Shown: piece by piece, positions 47,899 to 57,001 of the stretch
Layout of the letters: every line of letters starts with the position of its first letter
Numbering within the stretch: the first letter of the stretch is position 1
Assembly (NCBI RefSeq): GCF_028369135.1
Contig: NZ_JAPWHW010000010.1
Span: 62,001 to 126,000 of the forward strand
DNA: 64,000 bases
Direction of reading: 5' to 3'
Origin: Roseovarius sp. ZX-A-9
GTDB taxonomy: Bacteria > Pseudomonadota > Alphaproteobacteria > Rhodobacterales > Rhodobacteraceae
Notes under the pieces: model-generated
The model's database searches: none
Seen by the model: only the letters and a program-made list of their open reading frames with translations
What the model was told of the DNA's origin: nothing
Position numbers and translations under genes: made by a program

Positions 47899-49425
47899 AT
47901 GACCGAGGAAACCACCACCGCGCCGCGCCGGTCGGGTCGTCGCGCCCGCATGGCCTTGCGCGCGGCCCCGCCGGTGATCAACCCCGCGCCGCCGGGGCAG
48001 TTGGGTGGGGCGTACAAGCCGCTGGCCGATCATGAGCTGTCGGCGATCTATGCCACCGCCCTGCGCCTGCTGGAGCATCTGGGCATGGGCGAGGTGCCGG
48101 ACCGTCTGGCGCAGCTGTTGCTGGCGGCAGGGGCGCGGCAGATGCCGGGGGCGCGCATCTCGATCCCGCCCGCGCTGGTCAATGCCGCGATTGCCAGCAC
48201 GCCCAAGACATTCACGTTGCACGGGCGCGATCCGGCGCGCTCAATCACCGTTGGCGGGCGGGCGGTGCATTTCGGCACCGGCGGAGCAGCGGTGCAGACG
48301 CTCGATCTGGACACGCAGCTTTACCGGGCGTCCACCTTGCGCGACCTGCATGATTTCACCCGGCTTCAGGATACGCTGACGAATATCAGTTGGTTTACCC
48401 GCTGCTGCATCGCAACGGACGTGCCGGACGAATATGCGCTGGATGTGAACACGGCCTATGCGTTGATGAAGAATACGACCAAGCCTGTCGCCACCGCCTT
48501 TACCCTGGCCGAAAACGTGGCGCCCATCGTGCAGATGTTCGACATCGCGGCGGGGGGCGAGGGCGAGTTCGCCAAACGCCCCTTCGTCAAGGCACATATC
48601 AGCCCGGTGATCTCGCCGATGCGCTTCGGTGCGGATGCGGTTGACGTGGTCTTTGAATGCCTGGCACACAATATCCCGGTGTCGTGCATCACCGCCGCGC
48701 AGGCGGGGGCGACGGCACCGGCGACGCTGGCGGGGTTCCTGGCGCAATCGCTGGCCGAGACGCTGGCCAGCCTCGTCATGGTGCATTGCATCAAGCCGGG
48801 CCATCCGATGGTTTTTTCCAACTGGCCGCTGGTCATCGATCTGCGCACAGGGGCGTTTGCGGGCGGCGGTGGCGAGATCGCGGTGCTCAACGCCGCCTCG
48901 GCGCAGCTTAGCAACTGGCTGGGGCTGGTGTCTGGTGTGGCGGCCTCAATGACCGATGCCAAGGCGATCGATGCGCAATATGGCGCGGAAAAAGGTCTGA
49001 CCTCACTGGCGGCGGCGTTGGCGGGGGGCAACCTGATCTACGAAAGCTCGGGCATGACAGCCTCGCTGCTGGGCGCAAGTTTCGAGGCGTTCATCCTCGA
49101 CAACGAGATGCATTCGGCCACCTATCGCGCCCTGCGGGGGATCGAGGTGAGCGAGGAAAACCTTGGCTTTGAGGCGATCTGCGCCGCGGTGCTGGGCGAG
49201 GGGCATTTTCTGGGCGGGGCGCAGACCTTGCAGGCGATGGAGCGCGATTACGTCTATCCGGCGCTGGCGGATCGCGACAATCCGCGCACCTGGGCGGACA
49301 AGGGCGGGCCCGATGCCTGGGGGCAGGCGCGGCTGCGCGCCCGGGAGGTGCTGGAAACGCATCAGCCGGCTTATCTCAGCCCGGCACAGGATGCGGCGAT
49401 CCGCGCCGCGTTCACGATCCTCTGA
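47899..49425 (+). CDS. MttB-family (trimethylamine methyltransferase-like) protein, non-pyrrolysine
   Basis: 508 residues of the MttB superfamily TIM barrel, read through without an internal UAG, so it belongs to the non-pyrrolysine branch. Known members of that branch demethylate glycine betaine (MtgB), proline betaine, carnitine or similar compounds to a corrinoid protein. Conserved-looking stretches include GYRL-like N-terminal helices, HFGTGGAAVQTLDLDT, KPVATAFTLAENVAPIV and HPMVFSNWPLVIDLRTG. The ATG at 47899 is preferred; a frame to 47821 is open. It converges on a LysR gene. Confidence 0.85.
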   Translation: MTEETTTAPRRSGRRARMALRAAPPVINPAPPGQLGGAYKPLADHELSAIYATALRLLEHLGMGEVPDRLAQLLLAAGARQMPGARISIPPALVNAAIASTPKTFTLHGRDPARSITVGGRAVHFGTGGAAVQTLDLDTQLYRASTLRDLHDFTRLQDTLTNISWFTRCCIATDVPDEYALDVNTAYALMKNTTKPVATAFTLAENVAPIVQMFDIAAGGEGEFAKRPFVKAHISPVISPMRFGADAVDVVFECLAHNIPVSCITAAQAGATAPATLAGFLAQSLAETLASLVMVHCIKPGHPMVFSNWPLVIDLRTGAFAGGGGEIAVLNAASAQLSNWLGLVSGVAASMTDAKAIDAQYGAEKGLTSLAAALAGGNLIYESSGMTASLLGASFEAFILDNEMHSATYRALRGIEVSEENLGFEAICAAVLGEGHFLGGAQTLQAMERDYVYPALADRDNPRTWADKGGPDAWGQARLRAREVLETHQPAYLSPAQDAAIRAAFTIL

Positions 49426-49454
49426 AACGTTCCGCCCTTACCTGACGCCTCGGG

Positions 49455-50447
49455 TCAAAGGCGAAACGCTTTGGCGGTCTGATGCTCTTCCGACAGGGCA
49501 AAGGCCCCTTGCAACCACGGCATGCGCTCCACCGCCGGATCGACCGCGCGGTTCTGGATCAGACGCCGCAAGGTGCCGGTGACGGTGCTGGTCACGGCCG
49601 CGCTGTGAACATCGCCGGTGAAGACAGAGATGTAGCGCGCGAACCCCTTGCCGGGGAAGGCGATCAACGAGATCTGCCGATGGAACCGATGCGCGCGCAT
49701 GTAGTTCAGCGGCGTGGTGATCGCCCAGCCGCCGCCCTCGGCGATCAGGCCCATGATCGACTGGTTGCTCTCGAACTCGAACTGTCGGGGCAGATCGATG
49801 CGCAGGCGCCGCAGTTGCGCCTCGATCTGGGCGCCCATGATCTGGGACTTGGCATATCGCAGCAGCGGCAGCGGACAGCGCCCCGTCAGATAGTCCTCGG
49901 GTGCGATCTGCTGGGCGGCAGGCACGGCCAGCACATAGGGGTCGCGGAGCAGGGGGTGTTCGATCAGATCGGGTGGATCTGACTGCGGCCGCGTGGCGAT
50001 GCCGATATCAATCTCGCGGTTGTGCAACAGCCCAAGTATCTCGTGGCTTGGCCGGGTCAGGTGGCGAAACTCGCAATTGGGCATCGCACCGGTCAGAATG
50101 CGGGCCAGCTCTGGCGCGATCTCGCTATCGAAATCCTCGATCAAGGCCAGCGCCAGCGCGCGGGTTTCGGGCAGGGTGCCGGATCGTACCTCAACCTCGG
50201 CCTTGCGCAACAGTTGCAGCGCCTCGTCCACGGACCGTACGAACAGCGCGCCTGCCGGTGTGACGACCATCGGACGGCGCCGGTGATCCAGCAAGCTGAC
50301 CCCCAGCGCCATTTCCAGCGCGCGGATGTGATGCGACACGGTGCTGACCGACAGGCCGGTTTCCTCGGCCACATCCCGGATGGAGCCCGAGCGTGCGGCA
50401 AGCTGGAAAACTTCCAGCCACTTGAGGCTGAGTGATGAACGTTTCAT
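49455..50447 (-). CDS. LysR-type regulator of the methyl-transfer locus
   Basis: 330 residues: winged helix at 1-65 (LSLKWLEVFQLAARSGSIRD, then TGLSVSTVSHHIRALEMALG) and a LysR substrate-binding domain. The MKRSSLSLKW start at 50447 is chosen; the frame stays open to 50600 but those codons run over the terminator side. It lies between mttB-like and the pterin methyltransferase, so it probably controls one or both; no site was found. Confidence 0.88.
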   Translation of the reverse strand: MKRSSLSLKWLEVFQLAARSGSIRDVAEETGLSVSTVSHHIRALEMALGVSLLDHRRRPMVVTPAGALFVRSVDEALQLLRKAEVEVRSGTLPETRALALALIEDFDSEIAPELARILTGAMPNCEFRHLTRPSHEILGLLHNREIDIGIATRPQSDPPDLIEHPLLRDPYVLAVPAAQQIAPEDYLTGRCPLPLLRYAKSQIMGAQIEAQLRRLRIDLPRQFEFESNQSIMGLIAEGGGWAITTPLNYMRAHRFHRQISLIAFPGKGFARYISVFTGDVHSAAVTSTVTGTLRRLIQNRAVDPAVERMPWLQGAFALSEEHQTAKAFRL

Positions 50448-50636
50448 GGGGTTGATCCTCACGGTTTTCACGTGCTGTGCAACATTTCTCGCCGGATCAC
50501 CACGAATCCCGAAAAGGGCTTTCCACTTGCCCGAAATATCACGGGGTCCGGGGCCGCGCCCCGGGCTGCGTGCGGGCAAACTGACATGCGCGCGCGACAC
50601 GCACGCAGCCCGGGATCAAGCCATGCTGACGGGAAA

Positions 50637-50662
50637 GAGAAAACCCCGCCGGAGCGGGGTTT
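50637..50662 (-). terminator. Rho-independent terminator
   Basis: Stem AAACCCCGC/GCGGGGTTT with a 4-base loop; on the minus strand it runs into TTTTCTCTTT. It ends the transcript of the methyltetrahydrofolate methyltransferase gene and separates it from the LysR gene. Confidence 0.85.
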
Positions 50663-50684
50663 GTCGGTCTCTCTTCAGGTCAGC

Positions 50685-51746
50685 TTAGCTGCGACGGCGG
50701 CGCCCGCCAACGCGGCCAGCCCGGCCACGGCCTTCATGCCCGGCCTTGGGCGCGACCTTGTTGAACTCGATCCATTTGCCACCATGCGGATCGTTGTTGG
50801 TCAGAAAGTTGGCGGCGTAGATCGCTTCCATTTCCTTGCCCGCCCGTGGCTTGGTGCTGCCCAGGCCGAACAGTTGGCAGAAGGTCTCGTCGTCCATATC
50901 GTCGGGCAGGATCAGGCCGCTTTCGGCAACCTCGGCCTTTTTGGCGGCGATCTCGGCCTGTTTTACGGGCAGGGCGATCGGATTCATGATGGCGCTGGTC
51001 ATGCCGGCGCCCATCGCCATGGGCAGAAAGGCGTTGTTGATGCCGTGGCGGTTGGGCAGGCCAAAGCTGATGTTCGAAGCCCCACAAGTGGTGTTCACGC
51101 CCAGTTCCTCGCGCAGGCGGCGCACGAGGGCAAAGACCTGAAGCCCGGCGGTGGCCATCGCGCCGATGGGCATGACCAGCGGATCGACCACGATGTCATG
51201 GGCGGGAATGCCGAAATCGGCGGCGCGCTGGACGATCTTCTTGGCCACTTCGAAGCGTACGTTGGGGTCTTCGGAGATGCCGGTGTCGTCATTGGAGATG
51301 GCAACGACAGGCACGTTGTATTTCTTGACCAGCGGCAGCACGAATTCCAGCCGGTCTTCCTCGCCGGTGACCGAGTTCAGCAGCGGGCGGCCATGTGCGG
51401 CTTTCAGCCCGGCTTCCAGCGCCGCCGGAACGGAGCTGTCGATGCATAGCGGCAGGTCGACCAGCCCCTGCACCAGTTCGATGATCTTGGTCATCAGCGG
51501 TGGCTCGGTCTCGTTCGGGTTGGGGTTGGAATTGTAGACCACGCCCGCGTTGATATCGAGCACGGTCGCGCCCGCCGCGGCCTGGGCGATGGCGTCGGAT
51601 TCCACGGTCGAGAAATCGCCCGCTTCCAGTTCCGCGGCAAGTTTCTTGCGGCCCGTCGGGTTGATCCGCTCACCGATCACGCAGAACGGTTCGTCGAACC
51701 CGATCACGGCTGTTTTCGTTTTGCTTTCGACGATCGTGCGGGTCAT
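50685..51746 (-). CDS. methyltetrahydrofolate:corrinoid methyltransferase (pterin-binding domain protein)
   Basis: 353 residues, TIM-barrel pterin-binding fold as in the folate half of MetH and in MtgA/MtvA. Motifs: FCVIGERINPTGRKKLAAEL, AAGATVLDINAGV, LPLCIDSSVPAALEAGL, LLNSVTGEED, NTTCGASNISFGLPNR, and NAFLPMAMGAGMTSAIMNP. It moves methyl groups between methyl-THF and a corrinoid protein. A basic Gly/Arg tail ends the protein. Rhodobacterales are reported to use a split methionine synthase with such a stand-alone pterin protein; a role with MttB is the alternative. ATG 51746 follows AAGGA. Confidence 0.88.
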   Translation of the reverse strand: MTRTIVESKTKTAVIGFDEPFCVIGERINPTGRKKLAAELEAGDFSTVESDAIAQAAAGATVLDINAGVVYNSNPNPNETEPPLMTKIIELVQGLVDLPLCIDSSVPAALEAGLKAAHGRPLLNSVTGEEDRLEFVLPLVKKYNVPVVAISNDDTGISEDPNVRFEVAKKIVQRAADFGIPAHDIVVDPLVMPIGAMATAGLQVFALVRRLREELGVNTTCGASNISFGLPNRHGINNAFLPMAMGAGMTSAIMNPIALPVKQAEIAAKKAEVAESGLILPDDMDDETFCQLFGLGSTKPRAGKEMEAIYAANFLTNNDPHGGKWIEFNKVAPKAGHEGRGRAGRVGGRRRRS

Positions 51747-51840
51747 GCAGGTATCCTTTGGCAATGCAGAAGTTGAGAGCAGGCGCGCGCAAGCGCGGCC
51801 TGTCAGCGAATTGGGTGGTCAGGTTGCGGCAGGTCGGGTC

Positions 51841-52263
51841 TTAGCCCAGCCGTTGGCAACGGGTGTCGACGACCGCGCCGGAATCCGGGCTTTGAAACCG
51901 GTTGCTGAGGAATTGCGGATCGCCGGTGGGTCGTGCGTAGACGGAGAAGATGGCATGGTTGCCATCCTGCGGATGCATCTGGAAGTGGAAGAGATATTCT
52001 GACGAACTCACATCGGGCGGGCTGAGCAGCCAGCGACCGCCGCCGCGCACGTTGTAGATGCCGCTGGTCTGCGCGTAGATGATCGTGCCCTGATGATAGA
52101 GCGACTGGTCGGGGTAGATCTGCAGCTCCAGATCGATGGAATAGATCGGAGAGTTGACGACGCAGCGCCAGTACCCTGCCGGGTTGGTGGGCTGGATCTG
52201 GGCGGCCAGACCGCTGGGAAGAATGAACGCGATAAGGCATAAAAGAAGCTGTTGGATACGCAT
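51841..52263 (-). CDS. small secreted protein of unknown function
   Basis: 140 residues with a signal peptide (IQQLLLCLIAFILPSGLAA). The mature domain begins GYWRCVV and ends DTRCQRLG; these two Cys probably form a disulfide. It is rich in aromatic beta-strand-like stretches. No family recognised. It sits between the MetF-like and pterin methyltransferase genes on the same strand with about 70-95 bp gaps, so the link to one-carbon metabolism is by position only. Confidence 0.7.
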   Translation of the reverse strand: MRIQQLLLCLIAFILPSGLAAQIQPTNPAGYWRCVVNSPIYSIDLELQIYPDQSLYHQGTIIYAQTSGIYNVRGGGRWLLSPPDVSSSEYLFHFQMHPQDGNHAIFSVYARPTGDPQFLSNRFQSPDSGAVVDTRCQRLG

Positions 52264-52332
52264 GGGCTCCGCTCCTGCATGATGTGGATGCAGTCACCTT
52301 AGCGCGCAGGCACGGTTTTCTCCAAAGCACTT

Positions 52333-53274
52333 TCATGCCTGCGATGCAGCGTCTTTTGCCGGAACAGCGGCTGAACCGCCATGCTCGATTGCCCATGTGG
52401 CGTTCGCCTTGATCCCGCCGAGCGGGAAGAAGTGCACGTTGGTCACGTTGAAATCGGGGTGCGCGGCCTTGTGCGCGGCCAGTTCCGTCAGCACGTCGGT
52501 CGGCTCGTAGGGCAGCAGCAGCTTGGTCACGTCCATGGCGCGCTTTTGCAGCACTTTCAGCGACGGGCCGACGCCACAGGCGATAGCGAACTTGATCAGC
52601 GTCTGCAGTTTCGCGGGGCCGGCGATGCCGATATGGATGGGCAGGGTGATCCCGGCCGCGGCAAGGCTGTCGGCCCATGCGATGATCGGTTTGGCGTCAA
52701 AGGCGAACTGGGTGGCCAACGCCATTTCGGCATCGGTGGTTTCGCTGAATTTCTGTTTCCAGCGCAGGGCGTCATCCACGTTTTTCATCGATCCGTCCGG
52801 GTCGATGTCGCGGTTGCCCTCGGGGTGGCCTGCGACGTGCAGACGCTTGAAGCCGGCCTTGTCGAATTCGCCGCTCTCCAGCAACTGCATCGAGCTGTGG
52901 AAATCGCCATGGGGCTTGTCGACGCCGCCTGCCAGCAGAAGCGCCTGTTTCACGTCTGCTTCGCCCTGGTAGCGGGCGATCCAGTCGGCCAGTGTCGCGC
53001 GATCGCGGATGATGCGGGCGGGAAAATGCGGCATTACCGGGTAGCCTTCGGCATTCAGGCGCTTGGCGGTTGCCACCATTTCCTCGATCGGAGTGCCTTC
53101 GATATGGGCGATGTAGACGCGCGTGCCTTCGGGCAGCAGATCGCGAAAACTCTCGATCTTCTCGGCGGTGCGCGGCATCACCTCGATCGAATAGCCCTGC
53201 AGCAGCGCCTCGACCTTGCCATTGACCGGCGGCGTGCCGGATTTCTCGCGTTTTCTGAAGTTCAAAAGCGCCAT
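52333..53274 (-). CDS. methylenetetrahydrofolate reductase-like protein
   Basis: 313 residues, TIM barrel of the MTHFR family but divergent from Escherichia coli MetF. Visible family features: IEVMPRTAEKIESF, GTRVYIAHIEGTPIEEMVATAKRL, PVMPHFPARII, LLLAGG, HPEGN, AFDAKPIIAWADSL, PIHIGIAGP. It interconverts methylene-THF and methyl-THF. ATG 53274 follows GGGAGG. It lies 26 bp after the PF13769-like gene and upstream of the pterin methyltransferase, which fits one methyl-THF pathway. Confidence 0.87.
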   Translation of the reverse strand: MALLNFRKREKSGTPPVNGKVEALLQGYSIEVMPRTAEKIESFRDLLPEGTRVYIAHIEGTPIEEMVATAKRLNAEGYPVMPHFPARIIRDRATLADWIARYQGEADVKQALLLAGGVDKPHGDFHSSMQLLESGEFDKAGFKRLHVAGHPEGNRDIDPDGSMKNVDDALRWKQKFSETTDAEMALATQFAFDAKPIIAWADSLAAAGITLPIHIGIAGPAKLQTLIKFAIACGVGPSLKVLQKRAMDVTKLLLPYEPTDVLTELAAHKAAHPDFNVTNVHFFPLGGIKANATWAIEHGGSAAVPAKDAASQA

Positions 53275-53300
53275 TGCGGCCTCCCAAATACCCGAAGGTG

Positions 53301-53627
53301 TCATGCAGTTTGATCGTCGGAGCGGTGATCCGGTTCCCAGCCGTTATTGGCGATCAGGGCCTTGATCCGGTCCTTGTCGTATTCGGCATCAATCCGCGCG
53401 GCTTCGGCATCGGCCACCGCGTCCGGGTCGCCTTCGACGGGGTAGGGGGCGGCCTTGCGCCATTCGGCAAGGTAGTCATCCGTCCCACCCGCGCCTGTTT
53501 TCATTGCGGCACGGTCGATGGCCTGCTCGAACCGCTCGGGCAATTGCCGCTTTGAGCCACGGCGCCCCTTGCCGACGATGATCTGCGCGGGAATGTCGCG
53601 CCAGTAGACTATGATGACATCAGGCAT
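53301..53627 (-). CDS. PF13769-like ('virulence factor') small protein
   Basis: 108 residues beginning MPDVIIVYWRDIPAQIIVGKGRR-like (first part shown), which matches the small Virulence_fact family despite its misleading name. It has a basic stretch, then KRQLPERFEQAIDRAAM and a charged C-terminus. No catalytic motif is visible. In Rhodobacterales such genes occur next to metF, as here, so a role with the reductase is likelier than virulence. ATG 53627; the frame to 53708 is a spurious extension. Confidence 0.75.
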   Translation of the reverse strand: MPDVIIVYWRDIPAQIIVGKGRRGSKRQLPERFEQAIDRAAMKTGAGGTDDYLAEWRKAAPYPVEGDPDAVADAEAARIDAEYDKDRIKALIANNGWEPDHRSDDQTA

Positions 53628-53862
53628 TTCGTGATTCCCCGGTTGGTCGCTTCTCTCTAATGCATGCCGTTGGCCGCATACGGCCTGATTTCGACATGAC
53701 GGACGCATGGAGCGACGTTGCCTTTTCTAAGTGCTGTGGCGGTGTTTGACCACAGCCGCCCATTCCCGAAATTCTCATCATCAAGATGAGCCACGGCAAT
53801 GCTTGCGCAACCATCGCGAAAGTCATACCTTGAGAGCAACTCGAAATGGAGGGCGTATCGTT

Positions 53863-54978
53863 ATGACGCCCAGGCGTCCCGAAGGTGCGGGCGCGTTCCC
53901 GGAACCGGTAGAGAGCCCCGCGCCGAAACCGCCCAGTCGTGGCCCGTTATACGCGGCCCTCGACCTGGGGACCAATAGTTGCAGGATGCTGATTGCCGAA
54001 CCTCGCGGCAATCAGTTTCGAGTCGTGGACAGCTTTTCGAAATCGGTGCAGCTGGGGGCGGGGCTGGAAATGTCCGGGCGCCTGTCGCGCGCCTCGATCG
54101 GACGCACGATTCAGGCGCTCAGGGTTTGCCAGCAGAAGCTGAAACGCCACAAGGTCGAACGGATGCGCCTGGTCGCCACCGAGGCATGCAGGCGGGCCGA
54201 TAACGGTGATGCCTTCATGGAGCGGGTGCGGCGCGAAACCGGCCTCAAGCTTGATGTCATCTCGCCGTTGGAAGAGGCGCAGCTGGCGGTGGTGTCCTGT
54301 GCGCCGCTGGTCAACCGCAACACCGATCAATTGCTGGTGGTGGATATCGGCGGCGGCTCGACCGAGCTGGTCTGGATCGACCTGCGCGGCGTGCCGCACA
54401 GTGACCGCCCGCGCGCGATCATGCGGCTGCATGGCGGGTTTCACACGGTCGAGGATCAGGTGCCGCGCGCTCGTGTCGTGGACTGGATCAGCGTACCGCT
54501 GGGCGTGGCGACACTGCGCGATCAGTTTCAGGACGTGGAAGACGACGCGGCACGCTTTGCCCTGATGAGCTGGTTTTTCGAAGAGAACCTGGCAGAGTTT
54601 GCCCCCTACAAGCGTGAGCAGACACGCGAAGGATTTCAGATCGTGGGCACCTCGGGAACGGTCACGACCGTGGCGGCCAGCCATCTGGGCCTGCGCCGCT
54701 ATGATCGCAACCGGGTCGACGGGCTGCAAATGAACTCTGACGAGATCGACGCGGTGATCCGGTCGTACCTGGCGCTGGGGCCGATCGGGCGGCGGCGCGA
54801 CCCGCGCATCGGTCTGGACCGGCAGGCGCTGATCATGTCCGGTGCCGCGATCCTGCAGGCGCTCTTGCGCTGCTGGCCCACCGATCGGCTGTCAGTGGCG
54901 GATCGCGGCCTGCGCGAGGGCATGCTATATGCGCTGATGTCGGCGGATGGTGTTTTGACGGATGGGAATGCGAGATGA
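53863..54978 (+). CDS. Ppx/GppA exopolyphosphatase family protein
   Basis: 371 residues of the actin-like ATPase fold: [17 protein letters not shown] (about residue 27-43) and [15 protein letters not shown] (about 157-171) are the phosphate-binding motifs. It hydrolyses polyphosphate and/or pppGpp. There is no C-terminal HD domain, so it is the short form. ATG 53863 follows GGAGGGCG. It overlaps rlmE by ATGA, a pairing common in Rhodobacterales. Confidence 0.9.
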   Translation: MTPRRPEGAGAFPEPVESPAPKPPSRGPLYAALDLGTNSCRMLIAEPRGNQFRVVDSFSKSVQLGAGLEMSGRLSRASIGRTIQALRVCQQKLKRHKVERMRLVATEACRRADNGDAFMERVRRETGLKLDVISPLEEAQLAVVSCAPLVNRNTDQLLVVDIGGGSTELVWIDLRGVPHSDRPRAIMRLHGGFHTVEDQVPRARVVDWISVPLGVATLRDQFQDVEDDAARFALMSWFFEENLAEFAPYKREQTREGFQIVGTSGTVTTVAASHLGLRRYDRNRVDGLQMNSDEIDAVIRSYLALGPIGRRRDPRIGLDRQALIMSGAAILQALLRCWPTDRLSVADRGLREGMLYALMSADGVLTDGNAR

Positions 54979-55691
54979 ACAAGGGGCCGGACGGCAAGAA
55001 CACATCGGGGCGGGGTCAGCGCGATCTGACGGTCAAGGTCAAGACCGCGCGCGGGCGTCGGGCGTCTTCGACCCGTTGGCTGCAACGGCAGTTGAATGAC
55101 CCCTATGTGAAACGTGCCCAGAACGAGGGATACCGAGGCCGCGCGGCCTTCAAGATCATGGAGCTTGACGACAAGTACCGCTTTCTCGTGCCAGGCGCGC
55201 GGGTGGTCGATCTGGGCGCCGCTCCGGGGGGCTGGGTCCAGGTGGCAGTGCCGCGGATCAATGCGCTGGGAGAGAAGAGCGGCAAGGCCGTGGGCCGGAT
55301 CATTGGTGTCGACCTGCAAGAGATGGAGCCGGTCCCGGGGGCCGAGTTGCATGTGCTCGATTTCATGGGCGAGGGGGCCGAGGAACAGATCAAGGTCTGG
55401 CTGGACGGCAAGGCCGACGTGGTCATGTCCGACATGGCCGCATCCAGTTCCGGCCACAAGCAGACCGACCACCTGCGCATCATCTCGCTGTGCGAGGCGG
55501 CGGCATACCTCGCGTTCGACGTGCTGGTAGAAGGCGGCACCTTCGTCTCCAAGGTTCTGGCGGGCGGGGCCGAGGGCGAGTTGCAGAAACTGCTGAAACA
55601 GCGCTTTACCAAGGTGGCCAACGTGAAGCCGCCCGCGTCGCGGTCCGACAGTTCAGAGAAATTCGTGGTTGCCACAGGGTTTCGCGGCTGA
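54975..55691 (+). CDS. rlmE: 23S rRNA (uridine-2'-O)-methyltransferase
   Basis: 238 residues. RlmE/FtsJ fold with SAM motif [44 protein letters not shown] and the C-terminal [15 protein letters not shown]. It methylates U2552 in the ribosomal A-loop. It has a basic N-terminal extension. Translationally coupled to the upstream ppx gene. Confidence 0.95.
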   Translation: MNKGPDGKNTSGRGQRDLTVKVKTARGRRASSTRWLQRQLNDPYVKRAQNEGYRGRAAFKIMELDDKYRFLVPGARVVDLGAAPGGWVQVAVPRINALGEKSGKAVGRIIGVDLQEMEPVPGAELHVLDFMGEGAEEQIKVWLDGKADVVMSDMAASSSGHKQTDHLRIISLCEAAAYLAFDVLVEGGTFVSKVLAGGAEGELQKLLKQRFTKVANVKPPASRSDSSEKFVVATGFRG

Positions 55692-55702
55692 GGTCGGGTG
55701 GC

Positions 55703-55873
55703 TCAGCGCAAGGAGCGCTGGGCGTGGTCCAGAAACATCGAGCAGCTGCGGGCGTCAAGCTCTGCCGTGCCCTTGCAGTGGGCGCCGACCTGCGTTGCGA
55801 AATCGCACTGGCGGATCAGTTCGAACAGGCGCGCATGGCGCGGTGGTGCGGGCGAAAAGGGGCGTGCGAACAT
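55703..55873 (-). CDS. short ORF, 56 residues, unknown function
   Basis: ATG 55873 with GAGG 6 bp upstream; stop 12 bp from the convergent rlmE stop. The protein begins MFARPFSPAPPRHARLFELI and contains three Cys and a plausible amphipathic helix; codon third positions are G/C-rich as in neighbouring genes. It fills about half of a 372-bp gap. No family recognised, no signal peptide; it could still be chance. The remaining 55874-56063 shows nothing. Confidence 0.45.
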   Translation of the reverse strand: MFARPFSPAPPRHARLFELIRQCDFATQVGAHCKGTAELDARSCSMFLDHAQRSLR

Positions 55874-56063
55874 GGCGGCCTCGCGGGATGATGACGCGTA
55901 TCAAGGCCATACCATGCCCTGGAAATGCGACATTTCCAGAGCGTTCCGGGTGCGGAATAGGGGCAATTTCGCTCCATGCGGCTGTTTCAGCGAGCGTTGG
56001 CCTCGACGCCGACCGCTTGATTGTGGGCATCCCTGAAGTCTGTTTTATACGATCTTCCTTGGG

Positions 56064-56627
56064 TCACTTGGAAGCTAACTGCTCCGATTGCTGCGAAGCA
56101 CCGGAGTCGTTTGAAACTTCTTCGCCATCAAGACGATTTAGCATATTGACGATAAACGTTGTAAAGGCTTCGCCCCATTTTGTTGCCCGTTCCATTTCTT
56201 CGACCGGAACTGCGTCAACGGCCAAGCCTTCTTGACCCGTTCGCTCAAATATTGCGAACACGACATAGTTGTCGTCGGCCAAAAGATACCCTGCGCAATG
56301 CCCGTGGGCTATTTTGTTCCTCGGCTTAGAATGGCGTTCATAAAGCCTTTTGTGCTTCTTTAAGAACTTGATGGCTTTTTCAGCAGAATCCAGCTGTTTG
56401 ATCAGGCGGATCATTTCGGCGAGTTTGCCCGAACCGCTCTGCTTGCCGATGTTGTCGGCGGCTTCGTGGTATGGTACCCGCATGAGATGCGCCAGAAGCA
56501 TCGCTAAAGCGCCGTCAAGCGTTCCCCATGCAAGAACAAGGTCTAGCATCGCTTCGCGGTGGAACGGCTTTAGCGCTGGAGTGTAGTTTCCGGCTTCCAG
56601 TTCATGGTTGAGCGTTCTTTCGTCCAT
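56064..56627 (-). CDS. HEPN-like helical protein, unknown function
   Basis: 187 residues, mostly helical. It contains PRNKIAHGH, an R-x4-H motif (Arg103, His108) as in HEPN domains, many of which are ribonucleases or nucleotide-binding partners in toxin, defence or stress systems. AKWG-like LAWGTLDGALAMLLAHLM (about 32-49) precedes it. Base composition is visibly AT-richer than the flanks. It lies 147 bp from tRNA-Ser, a common integration target, though no integrase or direct repeat is seen. No partner gene is present. ATG 56627. Confidence 0.6.
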   Translation of the reverse strand: MDERTLNHELEAGNYTPALKPFHREAMLDLVLAWGTLDGALAMLLAHLMRVPYHEAADNIGKQSGSGKLAEMIRLIKQLDSAEKAIKFLKKHKRLYERHSKPRNKIAHGHCAGYLLADDNYVVFAIFERTGQEGLAVDAVPVEEMERATKWGEAFTTFIVNMLNRLDGEEVSNDSGASQQSEQLASK

Positions 56628-56774
56628 GCTTGGCCCTTTCGACCTTCACGAATTCGTGAATAGTTCGTGCGGCTTGTCATTTTTTTCAGCCAATCCCGTG
56701 ACATGTAATGCAACAAGCAAAGCGACAATCGTCCTTCAAATATTACATCAAAAAAAATGATTTAAAGGGGATTG

Positions 56775-56864
56775 TGGCGGAGAGACAGGGATTCGAACCC
56801 TGGGACCCCGTGAAGGGTCAACGGTTTTCGAGACCGCCCCGTTCGACCACTCCGGCACCTCTCC
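56775..56864 (-). tRNA. tRNA-Ser (CGA)
   Basis: Minus-strand class II cloverleaf, 90 bases with encoded CCA (56777-56775). Acceptor GGAGAGG/TCTCTCC, anticodon loop CTCGAAA (anticodon CGA), long variable arm CCCTTCACGGGG, T-arm CAGGGTTCGAATCCCTG, discriminator G. Confidence 0.96.
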
Positions 56865-57001
56865 GCGGGGGTCTGGAGGCCAGCGTTTAATTGCCTTTTG
56901 CGGGCGAGACAAGGGGTTTTGCGTTGTTTGCCACGAGAAATCCAATACTCTGGCCCTGGCGCGTCCGAGCGGGGTTGCTGGCGGCGCGATGGGGGAGGAA
57001 T

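Noticed and set aside
47899..49425. Pyrrolysine-type MttB
   Set aside because: The frame has no internal UAG; it is the non-pyrrolysine branch.
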